From NCBI GenBank assembly GCA_004431415.1, contig QPMI01000404.1, positions 1 to 64,000 on the forward strand: a stretch of DNA of 64,000 nt, written 5' to 3'. The DNA is from Cyanophora paradoxa. Taxonomy: Eukaryota > Glaucocystophyceae > Cyanophorales > Cyanophoraceae. The position numbers and the translations under genes were made by a program. Below the pieces are notes generated by a model. That model was not told the origin of the DNA. It searched no databases and saw only the letters and a program-made list of their open reading frames with translations. Below are positions 11,159 to 23,290 of this stretch, piece by piece (position 1 is the first letter of the stretch; every line of letters starts with the position of its first letter).

Positions 11159-12324
11159 ATTAAGTGGGCGCGGTATTTATGTGTTCTGCGGTAACTCACA
11201 GTGAGCTCCGATTCTGAGCCTCCGAGGCTCCGACTCCGATGCATTCAAGATTATGCCCATCATCGCAGCGCATGCGTTGTTTTTACGTTTTCCGGTGAAT
11301 CCGGTCCTAAATTCTCCTAATTCGGATTCCGTCCAATGCCGACGCTCAAACCGTCAAACGCCAGCCTCTTGCAGCTGAGAACCTGGGCCGGCGGTACCAA
11401 GTACCAGTAAAGCTGAACCGTTGAACGCGAGTTCAACGGTTCATGCTTATGAAAATTACTAAAGTTATAACTAGCTATAGTAAGCCGCCTGCAGCCGCCT
11501 GCAGCTATTCGGCATAACCTCGCGGCGCCGAATATTTGAAACTGCCAGAATTGTGCAGATGTATGGCATAAGAGGGATTGGTCACCTCAGTCGGCCAATT
11601 TGGTGAGTCAATGGTGACTCAGTCGGGTCAGTCAGACCCTCTGACTTTGACTGTCAGTGACTGAACCCAGCCCTAGTATATTTGCATGTCTGCAGACTGC
11701 AGCCTGGCAGGCCCGAGGCCGCGGACTCGTAGGGTTGCCGGGCTCAAGTTTGAGTGCACTAAAACTTGAGCGTTTTAGTCAAGTAGCTAGTTTTAGTTTT
11801 AATTTAGTGGCCCACTCAAACTTGAGCTAAAACGGCGCGCGGCTGGAGGGGGGGGTTCCGGTGGCAGAGCTGCCATATTCTGGGTGGGTGCAGAACCGCC
11901 CCATTTCGGGTGTTAATCGTGCTTCCATCGGATATACGTATACAGTCCTTCTGCAATGAAAAGCTACCCGGCCCATTAAGCCTCTTTTCTGAGGCAAGGA
12001 TGCCCTTAGAAGGCCTACCCCCCCTCTAGACCGCACTTCTTTACCCGAAACTCGTGTGTCTAGAGCGATAACCCGGTGGGAAAACACTTGATTATATATA
12101 TATATATGATATAATTATATATGCGTATATACTCACATATATAGCAATATTTTCAAAAAACATATATAGCAATATATGCGTTTCCCTTCGACTCCCGATC
12201 CGATAGTAGGACCGATACTCGAAATCGGAATCATAATAGGATCGCCGGCGAATCGCCGCCGATTCGCCGGTCGATATCGATGGGACTCGATAGAGTCGAT
12301 ACTAGTATCATAGAAGTATGACGA
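11159..12324. other. Intergenic, no gene seen
   Basis: Contains GAGTCA/TGACTC-rich DNA at 11575-11670, the inverted repeat described separately at 11742-11827, and an AT microsatellite of TATATA/GATATAATTA at about 12090-12180. The minus frame 11827-12087 (86 codons) has no recognisable motif and is not called. Confidence 0.4.
11742..11827. repeat. Short inverted repeat (GCTCAAGTTTGAGTG arms)
   Basis: The left arm at 11742-11762 (GCTCAAGTTTGAGTG + CACTAA) pairs with the right arm at 11804-11827 with a 3-base bulge. The spacer contains a partial copy ACTTGAGCGTTTTAG. Possibly a small foldback element. Confidence 0.4.
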
Positions 12325-12666
12325 CTTCTTTGGATCTCCGGGCCGCGCTCCGCGCGGTCGGCCAAGGCTCGCCTTGCAGCCGCCGGCCTTTCTTGCAATC
12401 AAGGAAGGAGGCGCTAATAAATAGAGAAAGGGGTAGCGCCTCATTGGGCCGCGGCTCAGCAGCAGCGCGGCTCCAAAGGAGGGCCGACCCACTGGGCCAG
12501 AGGGGGCCTGGTGCCGGAAAAGGAAGACCACGTATTGCCTCGAGGGCGTGGTTGGGGAGGATATCTCTTCGCTCCCCGTGTGCCGGGGGGGTACACGATT
12601 GCTGCCCGGGTACACGAATCGCGCCCGCAGGGGTACGCTGATTCGAGGGGGGTACAGCGCCCTAAG
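12325..12666. repeat. Dispersed 342-bp repeat, copy 1
   Basis: Virtually identical to 15259-15600 (one difference noticed, position 12655 versus 15589). It begins CTTCTTTGGATCTCC and ends GCGCCCTAAG. It has no tail of A, no terminal inverted repeat and no convincing ORF. At 15.2 kb the same block is joined to another repeat, so repeats here are modular. Confidence 0.8.
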
Positions 12667-12839
12667 TTGCGTTGGAAAAGGAAGGCCGCTAAAGCGGACA
12701 GTCTCATCTGCATGACAGCCATATGAGGCTCGCAGAGTGAGGAGGGCCATTGGCCCGGGCCCCAGGCCTTAGGAAATCAACAACCCAAGCCGGGTCGGCG
12801 GAGTGAATCGGAGGCTAGGAGCTAATAAGGATTCGAATT

Positions 12840-13010
12840 CTACGCGTACGTACGTATACTGATCATGAAGAGTGAGAATTCCGAAGCAGGCCTAGGAAAA
12901 AATGCGGAGGTGTGCGTACGCGTATACGTACGCGTATACGTATACGACGCGACGCGAGCGTGCGTATACGCATACGTACATATACGTATACGAACGAGCT
13001 CACCGGTACC
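12840..13010. repeat. TACG/TATACG palindromic microsatellite
   Basis: Runs of CGTATACG, TACGTA and GCGTACGCG in irregular order. The words are self-complementary and recur through 12.8-24 kb. No regulatory role can be assigned. Confidence 0.5.
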
Positions 13011-13065
13011 GTTCATGATCATGATTATAATTACCTCTTGAGCTTTATCATGCATATGAGGCGCC

Positions 13066-13331
13066 TTTAGAGGGATGTGCTCTTATGCATCCTGTTGTAG
13101 GCTGTTCGCTGGATAGGCAGGCTATCGGAAAACGAGAAACCTTGCTCGCGCAGTCTATTGACAGGACTCTCTTAGGGTGGGCTCATGGCCAGCTGTTTTG
13201 CTACTTTCTACTTCGTAGCGAGGCAGACTGGTAAACTTCGGTTTAGGTAGATTCGACTTGTCTACTTTCGGAAGGGCCCGATAGATTGATGTGGTAGTGC
13301 CGTCAATATATCGTCATTTTTGCAAAAAAAA
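13066..13331 (+). mobile_element. Retroposon family B, 5'-truncated copy
   Basis: A 266-bp insertion ends in TTTTTGCAAAAAAAA and is flanked by a 14-bp direct repeat (GCATATGAGGCGCC at 13052-13065 and 13332-13345). The A-tail and target-site duplication identify target-primed reverse transcription. The sequence matches 22414-22679 on the other strand with a single noticed difference, so the family moved recently. No coding capacity, no tRNA-like box. It depends on a LINE elsewhere. Confidence 0.85.
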
Positions 13332-13345
13332 GCATATGAGGCGCC

Positions 13346-15082
13346 GGCTCGAGACCGTGCCACGGTGGCCCAGTGGTATACGTATACGCGTACGCGTATC
13401 ATAGTAGTATACGTATACGTAGCTGTAGCTATAGTGGCCCAGTGGCGAGTTGAATTTCGAACTTCGGAAGGTGCCGCGCGCGGCCGGCGCCGCCGCGCGC
13501 GTGCGGGGCCGCGCGCGCCGTCGACGCGATGTGCGCGCGTCGCGACTAAGAGTATGCGCATTTATCATTCGCGCCGGCGCTGCGCATGCGGCCGCCGCTG
13601 GCGCTGGCGCGCGCTAGCCGCTGAGCCGCGGCCGCGCGCTGACCATACATATGAGCGCTAGCGCTAGCGCTAGCGCTTGGAGGCGACTTGGGCGGCTTGA
13701 GCCCAAGTTGGTGGGGAAGGAGTTGCGGCTTGAGGCTCAAACCTAAGCCGGGGGGAAGAAGTGGCGGCTTGCGGCTTGGAGCTTGCTGTGATCGTCGCGG
13801 AAAGACGAGTACATTAGAGCGCCGCGCGGCCTTTGCTTCATACGGCGAAGCGTGCGCGTAGGGTATTAGAACCGGGCAAAGTGCTTCAATACGTCCGGGC
13901 GTGCCGGCAGGTTTGCCGCGGGCGATTTGCGGTGCGCGGGGGTACCGCTAGTAGTCGCGGCTTGAGGCTCGTTAGGCTTGAGGGGTCGTCGAGGATCAAA
14001 CGAGTCCTCTTCGGCGCTGTTCGGCGCAATCATCGCGGACATGGATCCGAATCGCCTCGTCGCAACCGCGCCGCTGTGTATGTGCTCGGTGCGAAGAACC
14101 GCCGCGGTGCTCGTTCGGTACGAGTGCTTGCGGCTCGCCACGGCGCCGCGCCGGCTTTCGTGGCGGCGCTGGCCGCGAGAGCTTGCTTGAAGTCGGTATG
14201 CGCGCGCGGGCTGCGCCCGGTGCGTGGATTCGGGCGCTGGCCATGGCCATGGGCTGAGCGCTGCGCGTTCGTGTCTAGATCTGCGGCTCGGAATCCGCGT
14301 CCTGGTCAGGCGTAGTTGCGCTCGGAGGCTCAAAGCTCGGAGGCAATCGTCGTTCGTGGCGCGAAGGTCCGCGGGCTGGATCCGCGGCGTCGCGCAGCTG
14401 CGGCCTGCAGCTGTACATGTACATGTACATGTAAGTATACATGCGTATGTGACGCATGGCTAGCGCTGGCGTGCGCGCGCGCCCCCGGGCCGGGCGGTCG
14501 CGCCGCGGGCGCTTTGCATATGAAGCTGCCAGGCCTAGGTTCGCGCTTTAGGGCTGCCTTCAGGAGCTGCTAGGGAGCCTCCTGCCGCCGCCAGGGGCCG
14601 GTCTGTAAAGGGAGGAGCCGGTCCTGGCCATGCCATGATGGGACGGGGTCGGGCGCCTCGAGGTGAACGACGGACTCGGGAGGTGATCGCGAGGTGAACG
14701 ATCGTCACTCCGGGTCGGGCGTATACGTAATTGTAAGGGTCCGCGGGCTAGCGCTGGAGCTCGAGCCGCGGCATCGCGCAGCCGGCGCCGGCGCCTGCAG
14801 CTGGTCAGCCCATGGTGCCGCGGTGTGCGCGCGCGCCGGGAGGCCGCGCTGCGCGCGCTGATTTGTAATCATGAGCTGCGCATGCCGTCCTGGCTCTAGA
14901 TCTCGCTTTGGAGCTGCCTTTAGGGGCCGCTGGAGGACCTCGAGCCCTGGCGCCGTGGCTATGCATATGGGGGTCCGGCTGGAAACTTGGAAAGGGTCGG
15001 GAATATCGAGCATTTTTTTTCGGAGCCTGGGGCAGGGCCAGGCGACTCGATCGCGAGGTGTAGTTCGGGGACGGTGGGTGGG
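13346..15082. other. Intergenic palindrome-word-rich DNA with a diverged duplication
   Basis: No gene recognised. Frames of 60-160 codons on both strands are Arg/Ala-rich shadows. 14364-14640 and 14738-15030 are diverged direct copies (shared TCCGCGGGCT, GCGTCGCGCAGC, CTTTAGGGCTGCCTTCAGG-like blocks). TGGCCCAGTGG occurs at 13366 and 13435 and looks like a Pol III A box, but no B box follows. Confidence 0.4.
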
Positions 15083-15600
15083 CCGGCTAAGACGAAGCTG
15101 TCGCTCCCGCGGGGTAGCGGCAACTGCGAGGGGCCCGGGGCAAGCCCCCGGGGGGTACGGCGGGCCGAAGGGCGAGGTTCGAGGTTGGCCGTTCGCGCTC
15201 TGCCGTCCCTCGCTCAAAGAAAACAGATTACTCTCACGCGTTGCTGGAGTAATCAACTCTTCTTTGGATCTCCGGGCCGCGCTCCGCGCGGTCGGCCAAG
15301 GCTCGCCTTGCAGCCGCCGGCCTTTCTTGCAATCAAGGAAGGAGGCGCTAATAAATAGAGAAAGGGGTAGCGCCTCATTGGGCCGCGGCTCAGCAGCAGC
15401 GCGGCTCCAAAGGAGGGCCGACCCACTGGGCCAGAGGGGGCCTGGTGCCGGAAAAGGAAGACCACGTATTGCCTCGAGGGCGTGGTTGGGGAGGATATCT
15501 CTTCGCTCCCCGTGTGCCGGGGGGGTACACGATTGCTGCCCGGGTACACGAATCGCGCCCGCAGGGGTACGCTGATTCGAGGGGGGTAAAGCGCCCTAAG
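15083..15600. repeat. Composite repeat (178-bp block + 342-bp block)
   Basis: 15083-15260 is the same as 21822-21999, and 15259-15600 is the same as 12325-12666. Thus two blocks found alone elsewhere are fused here. This composite may be the parent of both, or the product of nested insertion. No tail or terminal inverted repeat, and no protein recognised. Confidence 0.75.
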
Positions 15601-18600
15601 CCAGGCAGGGGTTCGGGCCAGCATCAGCAGCAGCTCGTCGACTCGATATGCACAGGGAACGCGAAGGGTGCCGGCCGCGGGATCCGACACTGCGGATCCG
15701 AGCCAGAGCCGATCGCGAGCTCGAGCTTAGATCCCCCGGCGAAGAGTTGCCAGTGCGACGAGAGGAGGGCCCTCAAGGGCCCACGTACGCAGAGTGAACG
15801 TTAACGGTGAGCCCCTGGGCGACCGTCGGACGACAAGCCGTTGGGCTACTAGGCTACCGTAGCTATAGTGCGTGGATCACGCATGCACAGTCGTGACGGA
15901 GAAGAGGCGGACTCGGGAATTCCAAGCTGGCGATCGAGCCTCGGACTCGGGGCTGCGCCGCGTTCACCAGGACGAGGTGGAGAGCGCCATGCACGTGTCG
16001 CGGCGTGTCAAGCTTAAGGGAGGACCCGGCCCCGATTGCGAGCCGACCATGCCGCAGTACTTCTGCACTGCGGCAGCTGATCTCGGGGAAGCTAATAATC
16101 ATGAGGAGCACGAGCCTTCGCGATAGGCGATCGCCGAGTCGCGAGCCCGATATCGATCGCGAGCGTGAGGTGCACGTACGCGTGCCACGCGTACGGTGGG
16201 CCCGCTCCACAAAATAATACGTTTACGCCCTCGCGATCGCAGAACGTTGGGGCCGGGCGTAGATGAAAATATACATAGATGCAGCGCGAACGGTAGCCGC
16301 TGAGCACTGGTGCCGCCACCCCGGACGGTGCCTTCGAATTCGAAATTCTGCTGCAGAGGTGCGTGACGGCTGTTCAGACGAAGTTCAGACGCTGCGCTCT
16401 CGGTTGCGAATTGGGGCGGTTGGCGGCCGCGCCGCTCGCGCGCAGCGAAGGCCGCTGGGCCGGAGCATTCGCAGCTAGTGGCGTTCCAGCCACGTGCAAG
16501 CGGTTACGTTACGTATGCCAATTTTGCAAAGCCTTGAAGAGGCCTAGGGGCCGTGAGCTCGACGCCGGGTTAATATTAATTTGCCAGACGCTGAGCCGCG
16601 GCTGAGACGCTGAGCACATATACACACACGAAAACGTCATAATCAGGGGCGAGACGTCGAGGCCCTGATCATGAGTTCTCAAGGCTCGCAATCGTGATAT
16701 CGATCGGCCGGCGCCCGCCGGGGTGCGCATGCGCATGCGAGGAGCGGACGGTCGATCGAAAAGCCGTGAAGGCGTGCGCATGCTCGATGATCGCGCGAGC
16801 GAATAAGGATTTAGAATTCCGGCTGCGCGCGGCGCCGGTGGCATGGCCGCGGCCGGCGCCGCCCGTCGGATGATAGTTGACGATCGTGAAGGGATCGATC
16901 GCGATATCCGCCCGCGCCGTCGGAAGATAGCCGATATATAGTCGATAGTCACGCCGACTCGCTCTCAAGCGTACGAGTATGTATGACTTGGTAGGTGTGC
17001 GAGAGGGCGAGAATTCGAAGGCCGGTTCCTTCAAGTAAGATTGATCATGAGGTACCGCCTCGCAGCCTCGACGACGTCGACGTGACTGCCGGATACGAGG
17101 CGATTGATATCCGATGATCGCGTGGGCCGGGGTCATATAAGGCTCCGGATCCGTGCGCGTGTCGGGCAGCATATATAAAGAGGACAGTCGGATCAGCTAG
17201 CGCCGGCATTCATGTGCACATCTGTCCCCATGATCATTCGAATTGATGATTTCTGGTGCTCGGCCTGGCGGGGAGCCGGCGCTCAACGCCAGAGGCGGGA
17301 TTCGAAAGCGCAAGAGGTGGAGATCGATTGCAAAGCTGTGCACGTGGAAGGCCTATAGCTAGCTATAGGGCAGTCGGGCGCCGGATATTAATGGAAGCCG
17401 CTGGCTTCGGGGGCCTGGTTGTATAGTTACAGGGACCATATGCATGGCCCAGGCTAAGGGCGCGACGGCCGCGCGGCGGTGGCCGCGGCCGGGGCGCCGG
17501 CTCAGCGGCTGTGAGCCTGTGACTCAGCGATCGCGATCGCGAGGGGCGAGTTCAAATAATGAGCGTCGTGTAATGCCAACGAATTGAAGGCGTTGACGTC
17601 ACAGCGCGATGCACATGCATATATGCCGTGTGTATGTATCTGCCAGCTGCAGGCTGCATGATCCGATGATCATGATCATGATGTGCAGCGCTCAAATCCG
17701 AGCTTAGCGCTGAAATCCGAGCTTAGCTTAAGAAATAAATGTATATGTCGATGCGCTGCAGCCTATATGCCTGGCCATATGCATGGCCAATGCATATGCC
17801 ATGCCAGTTTGGCATGGTGAAGAAGTTCGAATTCGAAGTTGTAATATATATAATTAAGCGGGCGCCAAATTAAATCCCAGCTGAGGGCCCGCCGAGCCGT
17901 GGTCCGGCCGCGAGTTCGATTCGCGAGGGGCCGGCGCTGCCGGCCGGATCTGTGATTCGAAGGGGGTCCTGCGGCATGCGCATGCATATGCATATGCGCA
18001 GTATGTCGATCATATGCCGCAGTGCCTCGGATTGCCTGCTTCGAGCTCGGGTGCGCAGCCGCAATTGCAATTTTCCAGGCCCGGCCGATGAAGGTTTTTT
18101 TTTTTTGAAAGATTGTTTGGAGACGTGTCCACGTCCCCCATGGCCAGGCTGGCAGAGCCTCGCCGAGTAGGGTGAGCCAATATATCGTGAAGGCGCGCAT
18201 GACCATGCCATGATGTGCCCAAGCTGCGTAAAAGGTGGGCATGCCCAGGGCAGGCCGCAGCTCCGACGTATATACCGTAGTACGTAATTCATATTAGAGA
18301 CGCCGTATACGTAGCAAGATCAGTTGATCGCCAAGTAAATGCGAGTCGCGCTCAAATTATAAGCTCGCGATCGTTCCGAGCGCTGAGTTCGGCCCCCGCG
18401 TCGCACTGCGCCCGGGGCCCGGCGCCGGAGTTTGACTTGCAATTGGTGAGGCCCGTATACGTAATTTAAATCTCACGGTAGCGATCGAGGGAGCGCGAGG
18501 CGGCGGAGGGCCGCGCGGCCGCGGCCGGCGGCCGTGGGTCTTATAATGAAGCAGATAATTATATAAGGGGCGGATGCTGGGGTTCGGCGGGCGTCATCCC

Positions 18601-19554
18601 TTTCGTCATCCCTTTTTTGCAAATTGTGCGTGCTGTCGAAACTGCGCATGCACTGCGGCAGCTGGCCATGGCCGGTCTGGAAGGCGCGGCGCTCACGCGC
18701 GCCTTAAAAACGTGCTCTAGCCATAATACTGCGGCACTCTTGCGCATGCGCAGGGCCGCTTGAGGCGAGGCGGTGAGTACGTATACATATCTACATCTGA
18801 AGCCGCAGGCCGAGGTGGGCGAGCATGAACATGTATACGTAATTCAGGTTCGAGCGCGCAAGCGTGATATCTCATGAGGGCCCCGCGGCCGGGTGCACGT
18901 GTCACGTGTCGAATTCGACGGCCGGTGCCGGTTCCGAATTTGCCAGCGCTAGCCGGCCCGGGAGGCGCAGCACCGGTTCCGGTCGAGAGAAAAAAATATT
19001 AATTGCCGAAAATGAAGATGAATCGATATCGATGCCGGTCGGCACTTATAATTAGGAAAGACCGTCGGACCGCTGGCTCGAGCTCCCGGCCGTCGAAAAA
19101 CAAGGCCGGTACCGGTCCTGTACATGTCACAGGCTGTCAAACAGATTGCATCGGTGCGGGCGCCCGCGCGGGCTCGCGTTCGAGCTAGTGCAGATCGCGA
19201 GCGGGGCGCTGGCGCCGGCTACTATAGTAGACGTATACGTAGAGCCTCGGCCACCGGCCGCTCGAGCTCCGCAAAGTGAGGCCTAGGGCCGGCCCTAGGC
19301 TCGCGTGGGCAATTGCAAGTCACCAGGTGTGATTGTATATATACTATATATGATAATTTGGCGTTAAAGGCGCGCGCGACGTCGCCGAGGCCCTGCAGCT
19401 GATCATGAGGGTCGCGAGCTCCGAGGCTCGAGCCGCCGGGCCCCGCGGCCGGCCGCGAGTGCGCGCGCGGAAGCCAAATGCGCGCTAGTCGTTGCTAAGT
19501 TGTACATGTTGCCGGTTGCGAAAATTATTTGAATTTGAAGTCGGCTTGGTCGAC
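15601..19554. other. Intergenic, no gene seen
   Basis: About 4 kb of mixed DNA dense in self-complementary words (GAATTCGAATTC, GATCATGATCATG, GCTAGC, TATACGTA). Frames up to about 170 codons are not conserved-looking. A T11 run at 18096-18106 preceded on the minus strand by GACGT-GGAC-ACGTC may be the tail of another truncated retroposon, but no clear target duplication supports it. Confidence 0.4.
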
Positions 19555-19566
19555 GTCAACAAATTT

Positions 19567-19972
19567 GGTGTCCTACGTTTCGCCTCTCCTACTGTTCTAC
19601 CGCCTTTGCCTCCTGCGACTACGTCTTCTAGTTCTGCTGTTAGCTCTGTCTTGTCGTCTTCGTCTAGATCTTCGTCTTCGACTGTAGTTCCTCGTGCTCG
19701 TTCTCCTTATTTGCTGCGTCCCCGTGCTCCTCGTCGTTCTAGTGTGACTAGTACTTCTGCATCGACGCCCTTGAGCTCTTCTACTCCTTCTCCTCGTGCT
19801 CGTTCTCCTTATCTTTTGCGTTCTTCTGATCGTGTCCCTTCTCGTGATCCCTCTTGATTCTGTATATATTTTGTGCTAGTTTACTGTATCTTTGATTTGT
19901 GATTGCTTTGTTGTCTTTAATATCACTACCTACGGGGGGTTCGCCCCACCGTAGTCTCTCAAAAAAAAAAAA
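19567..19972 (+). mobile_element. 5'-truncated retroposon with coding tail and 3' hairpin
   Basis: A 406-bp insertion flanked by the 12-bp duplication GTCAACAAATTT (19555-19566 and 19973-19984) ends in A12. Its left part is an open frame to 19857 rich in Ser/Pro/Arg (PRARSPYLLR twice), like the C-terminal end of a LINE or cellular protein. About 100 bp of 3' UTR follow, ending in a hairpin CTACGGGGGG-TTCG-CCCCACCGTAG just before the A tail. The hairpin recurs in the insertion at 22105-22250, which suggests a recognition structure for the same reverse transcriptase. Either a truncated LINE or a processed pseudogene. Confidence 0.8.
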
Positions 19973-19984
19973 GTCAACAAATTT

Positions 19985-21821
19985 AATTCGCAACTCGAAA
20001 ATTCGGAGCTAGCTCGACGTCGACAATTGAAGCTCAACATGGCAATTGCAAGCTCGCGTGCGGATCCGATGATCTGGATCATACACGCGTACGAGCAGCT
20101 GCAGGGCTAGCGCTAGCAATTGCAAGTACATTGGAATCTGCATGCGCAGCTGCAGCTGCAGTGATGTCAATGTTAACCTTAACGTGGATGCCATGATGCT
20201 CATGATCATGATCAGCGGCTTGAAGATATTAAGCGGCTTGATGCGACCGGTTCGATACCGCGGCCGTGAATGTAGGCCTAGCTATATAGCTATATATATA
20301 GGGCGGGGCCGGCGCCGCGCCGGCGGCCCGCGCGCGGCCGGCGCTGGCGGGCCGCCGCGGCACCGCGGCAAGTCGAGATAAACTTCCGAAGTTCGGAATC
20401 AATTGCAATATATGTCATGCATTCTATGATATCGCGTATGCCATGCGCGCGCCGGGGGGTCGCCTAGGCCTGGCCGGGCCCGGGGCCGCGTGCAGCGCTA
20501 GCTGTAGACTGGGAAGATCGTTGACGTATACGTAAGAAAGCATGTTATCCCTTGGCCAAGTGTGCCCTTAAGCTTCAGCTTCCGGATCTGAAAATATGGA
20601 ATCCATGCTAGTCTGTGTTGGCCGCCGCGCGTGCGTCATGACTTCTGCTTGCAATTGCAATGCGGTCCATGACCGGGCACTAACAACATGGAAACGCATG
20701 ACGCCGACCACCGGAGGTGGAAGCGAAGAAAAGAAAAAGAAGACTGGCCGGTCCACGTGCGCTGTTGGCGCCGAGAGAGAAAGAAAGAGCTCGAAGGAGC
20801 TAGAGAGGGCTTGAGGGAGCGCTCCGAAAAGAGAAATTGATGATAAGGAAATTCGATCGGAGAAGAGAACGCGAGCGCCGGGCGCCGTCGCCAGCGCTAC
20901 AAGAGCTACGGAGGCCCAGCGCTAGCGGCCAGTAGCGGATGATAATAAAGGCCGGGACGCGGCGCGGGGCCCCGGGCGGCGCCTGAATCACGTGGTCGTT
21001 GGAGGTCCTGAGCACCGGCCGGTCCGGGCCGGATCCAGAAGGAACTCAGGCGAACTTCAAAGTCTGGCGGACTCTGAGGCGTGGGTGGAATCAGTACGCC
21101 GTGCGCCATAGGTCGTGCGCCACGGAGTCGCTTGCCGCACTCGTGGCCATGCATATGGTCGGGCGTGTGCATGCGGACACGGCCGGACGCGCGTGGTACC
21201 GTAGTACGTTGAGCGGACCCGAGGCGGCGCTGAACGGGCCCGGGGCCTCCAGTCCTGGAATGTGAACGACCGTGGTCGATTCGATCGAAAGGGATCGAAA
21301 ACCTTGATGGTGTGCCGCCGTAGCGCCGAACTTCGATCAAGAGGAATCGCTTCGAGCCTCCGGCCGCGGTAGCGGCAGTTCGGCCTGCCGAATCGATGAA
21401 TCTGTCGTAAAGTAGGCGAACGTGAGTCGCTCGTGTGCGCGTGTGCGCGTGCGCGTGTGCCTGCGGCGAGCTGGATGCTGGGGGTGCCGCGTGCGGCGGT
21501 CGCGTGCGACCGTGGATGATCTGCGTCGTTGTCGATGATCTGGATCTTCGTCGAACAACGATGATCTTCGGCCGCCGTCGTGAGGCGCCGGCGGTTGATG
21601 AGGCGTGACGATGATGATCTCGGGTGCTCGCGGCCTGATGAGGCCATGCGCGAGGATGATTAGTAAGGGTGCCGCTCGTGCCAGGAGGAGGCAGGTCGCG
21701 TGTTGCCAATCGAGGCGCGACCTGCGTCCGCGTTGGCGGCGAGTCGGCGCGCTTCGACGACCTGCGAACGGTCGAGTCAGTGATATAGTATCATTCGGTG
21801 CACTGCTGATGCTGGCAATGC
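19985..21821. other. Intergenic, no gene seen
   Basis: GC-rich DNA with GCGCTAGCGCTAGC, GCAATTGCAAG and GATCATGATC words. Long frames at 20999-21709 are on both strands at once and lack motifs, so none is called. Confidence 0.4.
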
Positions 21822-21999
21822 CCGGCTAAGACGAAGCTGTCGCTCCCGCGGGGTAGCGGCAACTGCGAGGGGCCCGGGGCAAGCCCCCGGGGGGTACGGC
21901 GGGCCGAAGGGCGAGGTTCGAGGTTGGCCGTTCGCGCTCTGCCGTCCCTCGCTCAAAGAAAACAGATTACTCTCACGCGTTGCTGGAGTAATCAACTCT
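21822..21999. repeat. Dispersed 178-bp repeat, solo copy
   Basis: Matches 15083-15260 end to end (CCGGCTAAGACGAAGCTGTC ... AATCAACTCT). The 342-bp block that follows at 15.26 kb is absent here, which defines the block boundary. Confidence 0.8.
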
Positions 22000-22104
22000 C
22001 ATTGACGAGGATATCCGATATCGATGATCATCGCGCCATGATCATGATGGCCCAGTGGCCATTGGCCATGATCATGATGGGTCATTAATGTTTGATTTAT
22101 GGCA

Positions 22105-22250
22105 TTTTTTTTTAAAGATCTACGGTGGGCGTGCCCACTCGTAGTACACAACGAGGATACAAGTCACGGTATCGGGAATCACGAGGATTCGAAGTACAAC
22201 GTAGCGGAAACAGCAGGAACCGAACCCGGGAATCCGGGAGGTCGTAGCAC
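22105..22250 (-). mobile_element. Short retroposon with 3' hairpin
   Basis: A 146-bp insertion flanked by GATTTATGGCA (22094-22104 and 22251-22261). On the minus strand it ends in A9, preceded by a hairpin formed by CTACG-GTGGGC and GCCCAC-TCGTAG. The same hairpin type precedes the A tail of 19567-19972. A B-box-like GGTTCGGTTCC (22216-22226, one mismatch) hints at a truncated tRNA-derived SINE. Confidence 0.75.
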
Positions 22251-22339
22251 GATTTATGGCATGCCTCCGGGCCTCCGGCACTGGACCGGCAGTCTCCGGG
22301 ATAGACTGGTATGATATTTCATACTACTGCCAGTAGGGG

Positions 22340-23290
22340 CGTGGACCGGGTCGGGGGGTCGGCCCGATCGACCCGACCCGCTCGCCCGGCCGACCCGACC
22401 GGGTCGACCCGGGTTTTTTTTGCAAAAATGAGGATATATTGACGGCACTACCACATCAATCTATCGGGCCCTTCCGAAAGTAGACAAGTCGAATCTACCT
22501 AAACCGAAGTTTACCAGTCTGCCTCGCTACGAAGTAGAAAGTAGCAAAACAGCTGGCCATGAGCCCACCCTAAGAGAGTCCTGTCAATAGACTGCGCGAG
22601 CAAGGTTTCTCGTTTTCCGATAGCCTGCCTATCCAGCGAACAGCCTACAACAGGATGCATAAGAGCACATCCCTCTAAAGGGAGTCAGGAAGCAGGAAAG
22701 GATCTGCGAAGAAACCCAACCTCAGAGTAAGGCGGCGATGAAAAAGAAAATGTAGCGTCGCGCGTGTCGCCTACTCCTACTTCTATATCTAGGGCGAGAG
22801 AGACCGGGTCGACCCGGGTCGGCCCAGGGGGGGTACTTCGATCCCGCCCTCGACCTAAAGAACACCAAAAACGTGATGAATTACATCGAAAACGTGCTAC
22901 AATGCAGCAGATACATTATAAAGATGCAATATTTGCAATATCTAGATCCTTTATGCGCTCCAGAAACGAACTTCTGCTGTTTCGGGGGGGTACATATATT
23001 CCATCAAGCAGCCACGTCCACTGTACATGTACGTATACGTATACATCTGCATGCATCTGTGCGACATATAAGTGTATTACACATAGGATGTGCAATATAG
23101 AAGAAGATCTCAGCAATTATCAACACTTCAGAAAGGTGGAGAATGGTCCCCAAGGGTGTACCCAAGACCCTCCGGCCCGGGTCGACCCGGTTCGGGCCCT
23201 GATCGGGTCTGACCCGGGTCGGGAGGTCGGCCTGATCGGCCCGCTCGCCTGGCCGACCCGACCGGGTCGACCCGGGTCGGCCCGGCCCGG
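22340..23290. repeat. GGGTCGACCCGGG palindromic repeats flanking a retroposon
   Basis: Two GC-rich blocks (about 22340-22413 and 23175-23290) share GACCCGACCGGGTCGACCCG and related self-complementary units; a short third copy is at 22802-22818. Retroposon B copy 2 sits inside. 22819-23170 is less GC-rich and shows no recognised gene. Confidence 0.6.
22414..22801 (-). mobile_element. Retroposon family B, longer copy
   Basis: On the minus strand it runs from 22801 to an A8 tail at 22421-22414. The last 266 bp equal the copy at 13066-13331; the first about 120 bp are absent there, so this copy is longer and the other truncated. Flanks 22397-22413 and 22802-22818 share a 17-bp sequence. That sequence is also the local satellite unit, so the duplication could be partly coincidental. 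Confidence 0.75.

Noticed and set aside
13366-13445. TGGCCCAGTGG as Pol III A boxes
   Set aside because: No B box at the right distance, and the word fits the general palindromic background.
13833-14333. ORFs of about 160 codons
   Set aside because: Overlapping on both strands, Arg/Ala-rich, no motif; palindromic intergenic DNA.
18096-18190. Another truncated retroposon (A11 on the minus strand after a hairpin)
   Set aside because: Only a six-base possible duplication (TGAAGG); not enough to call.
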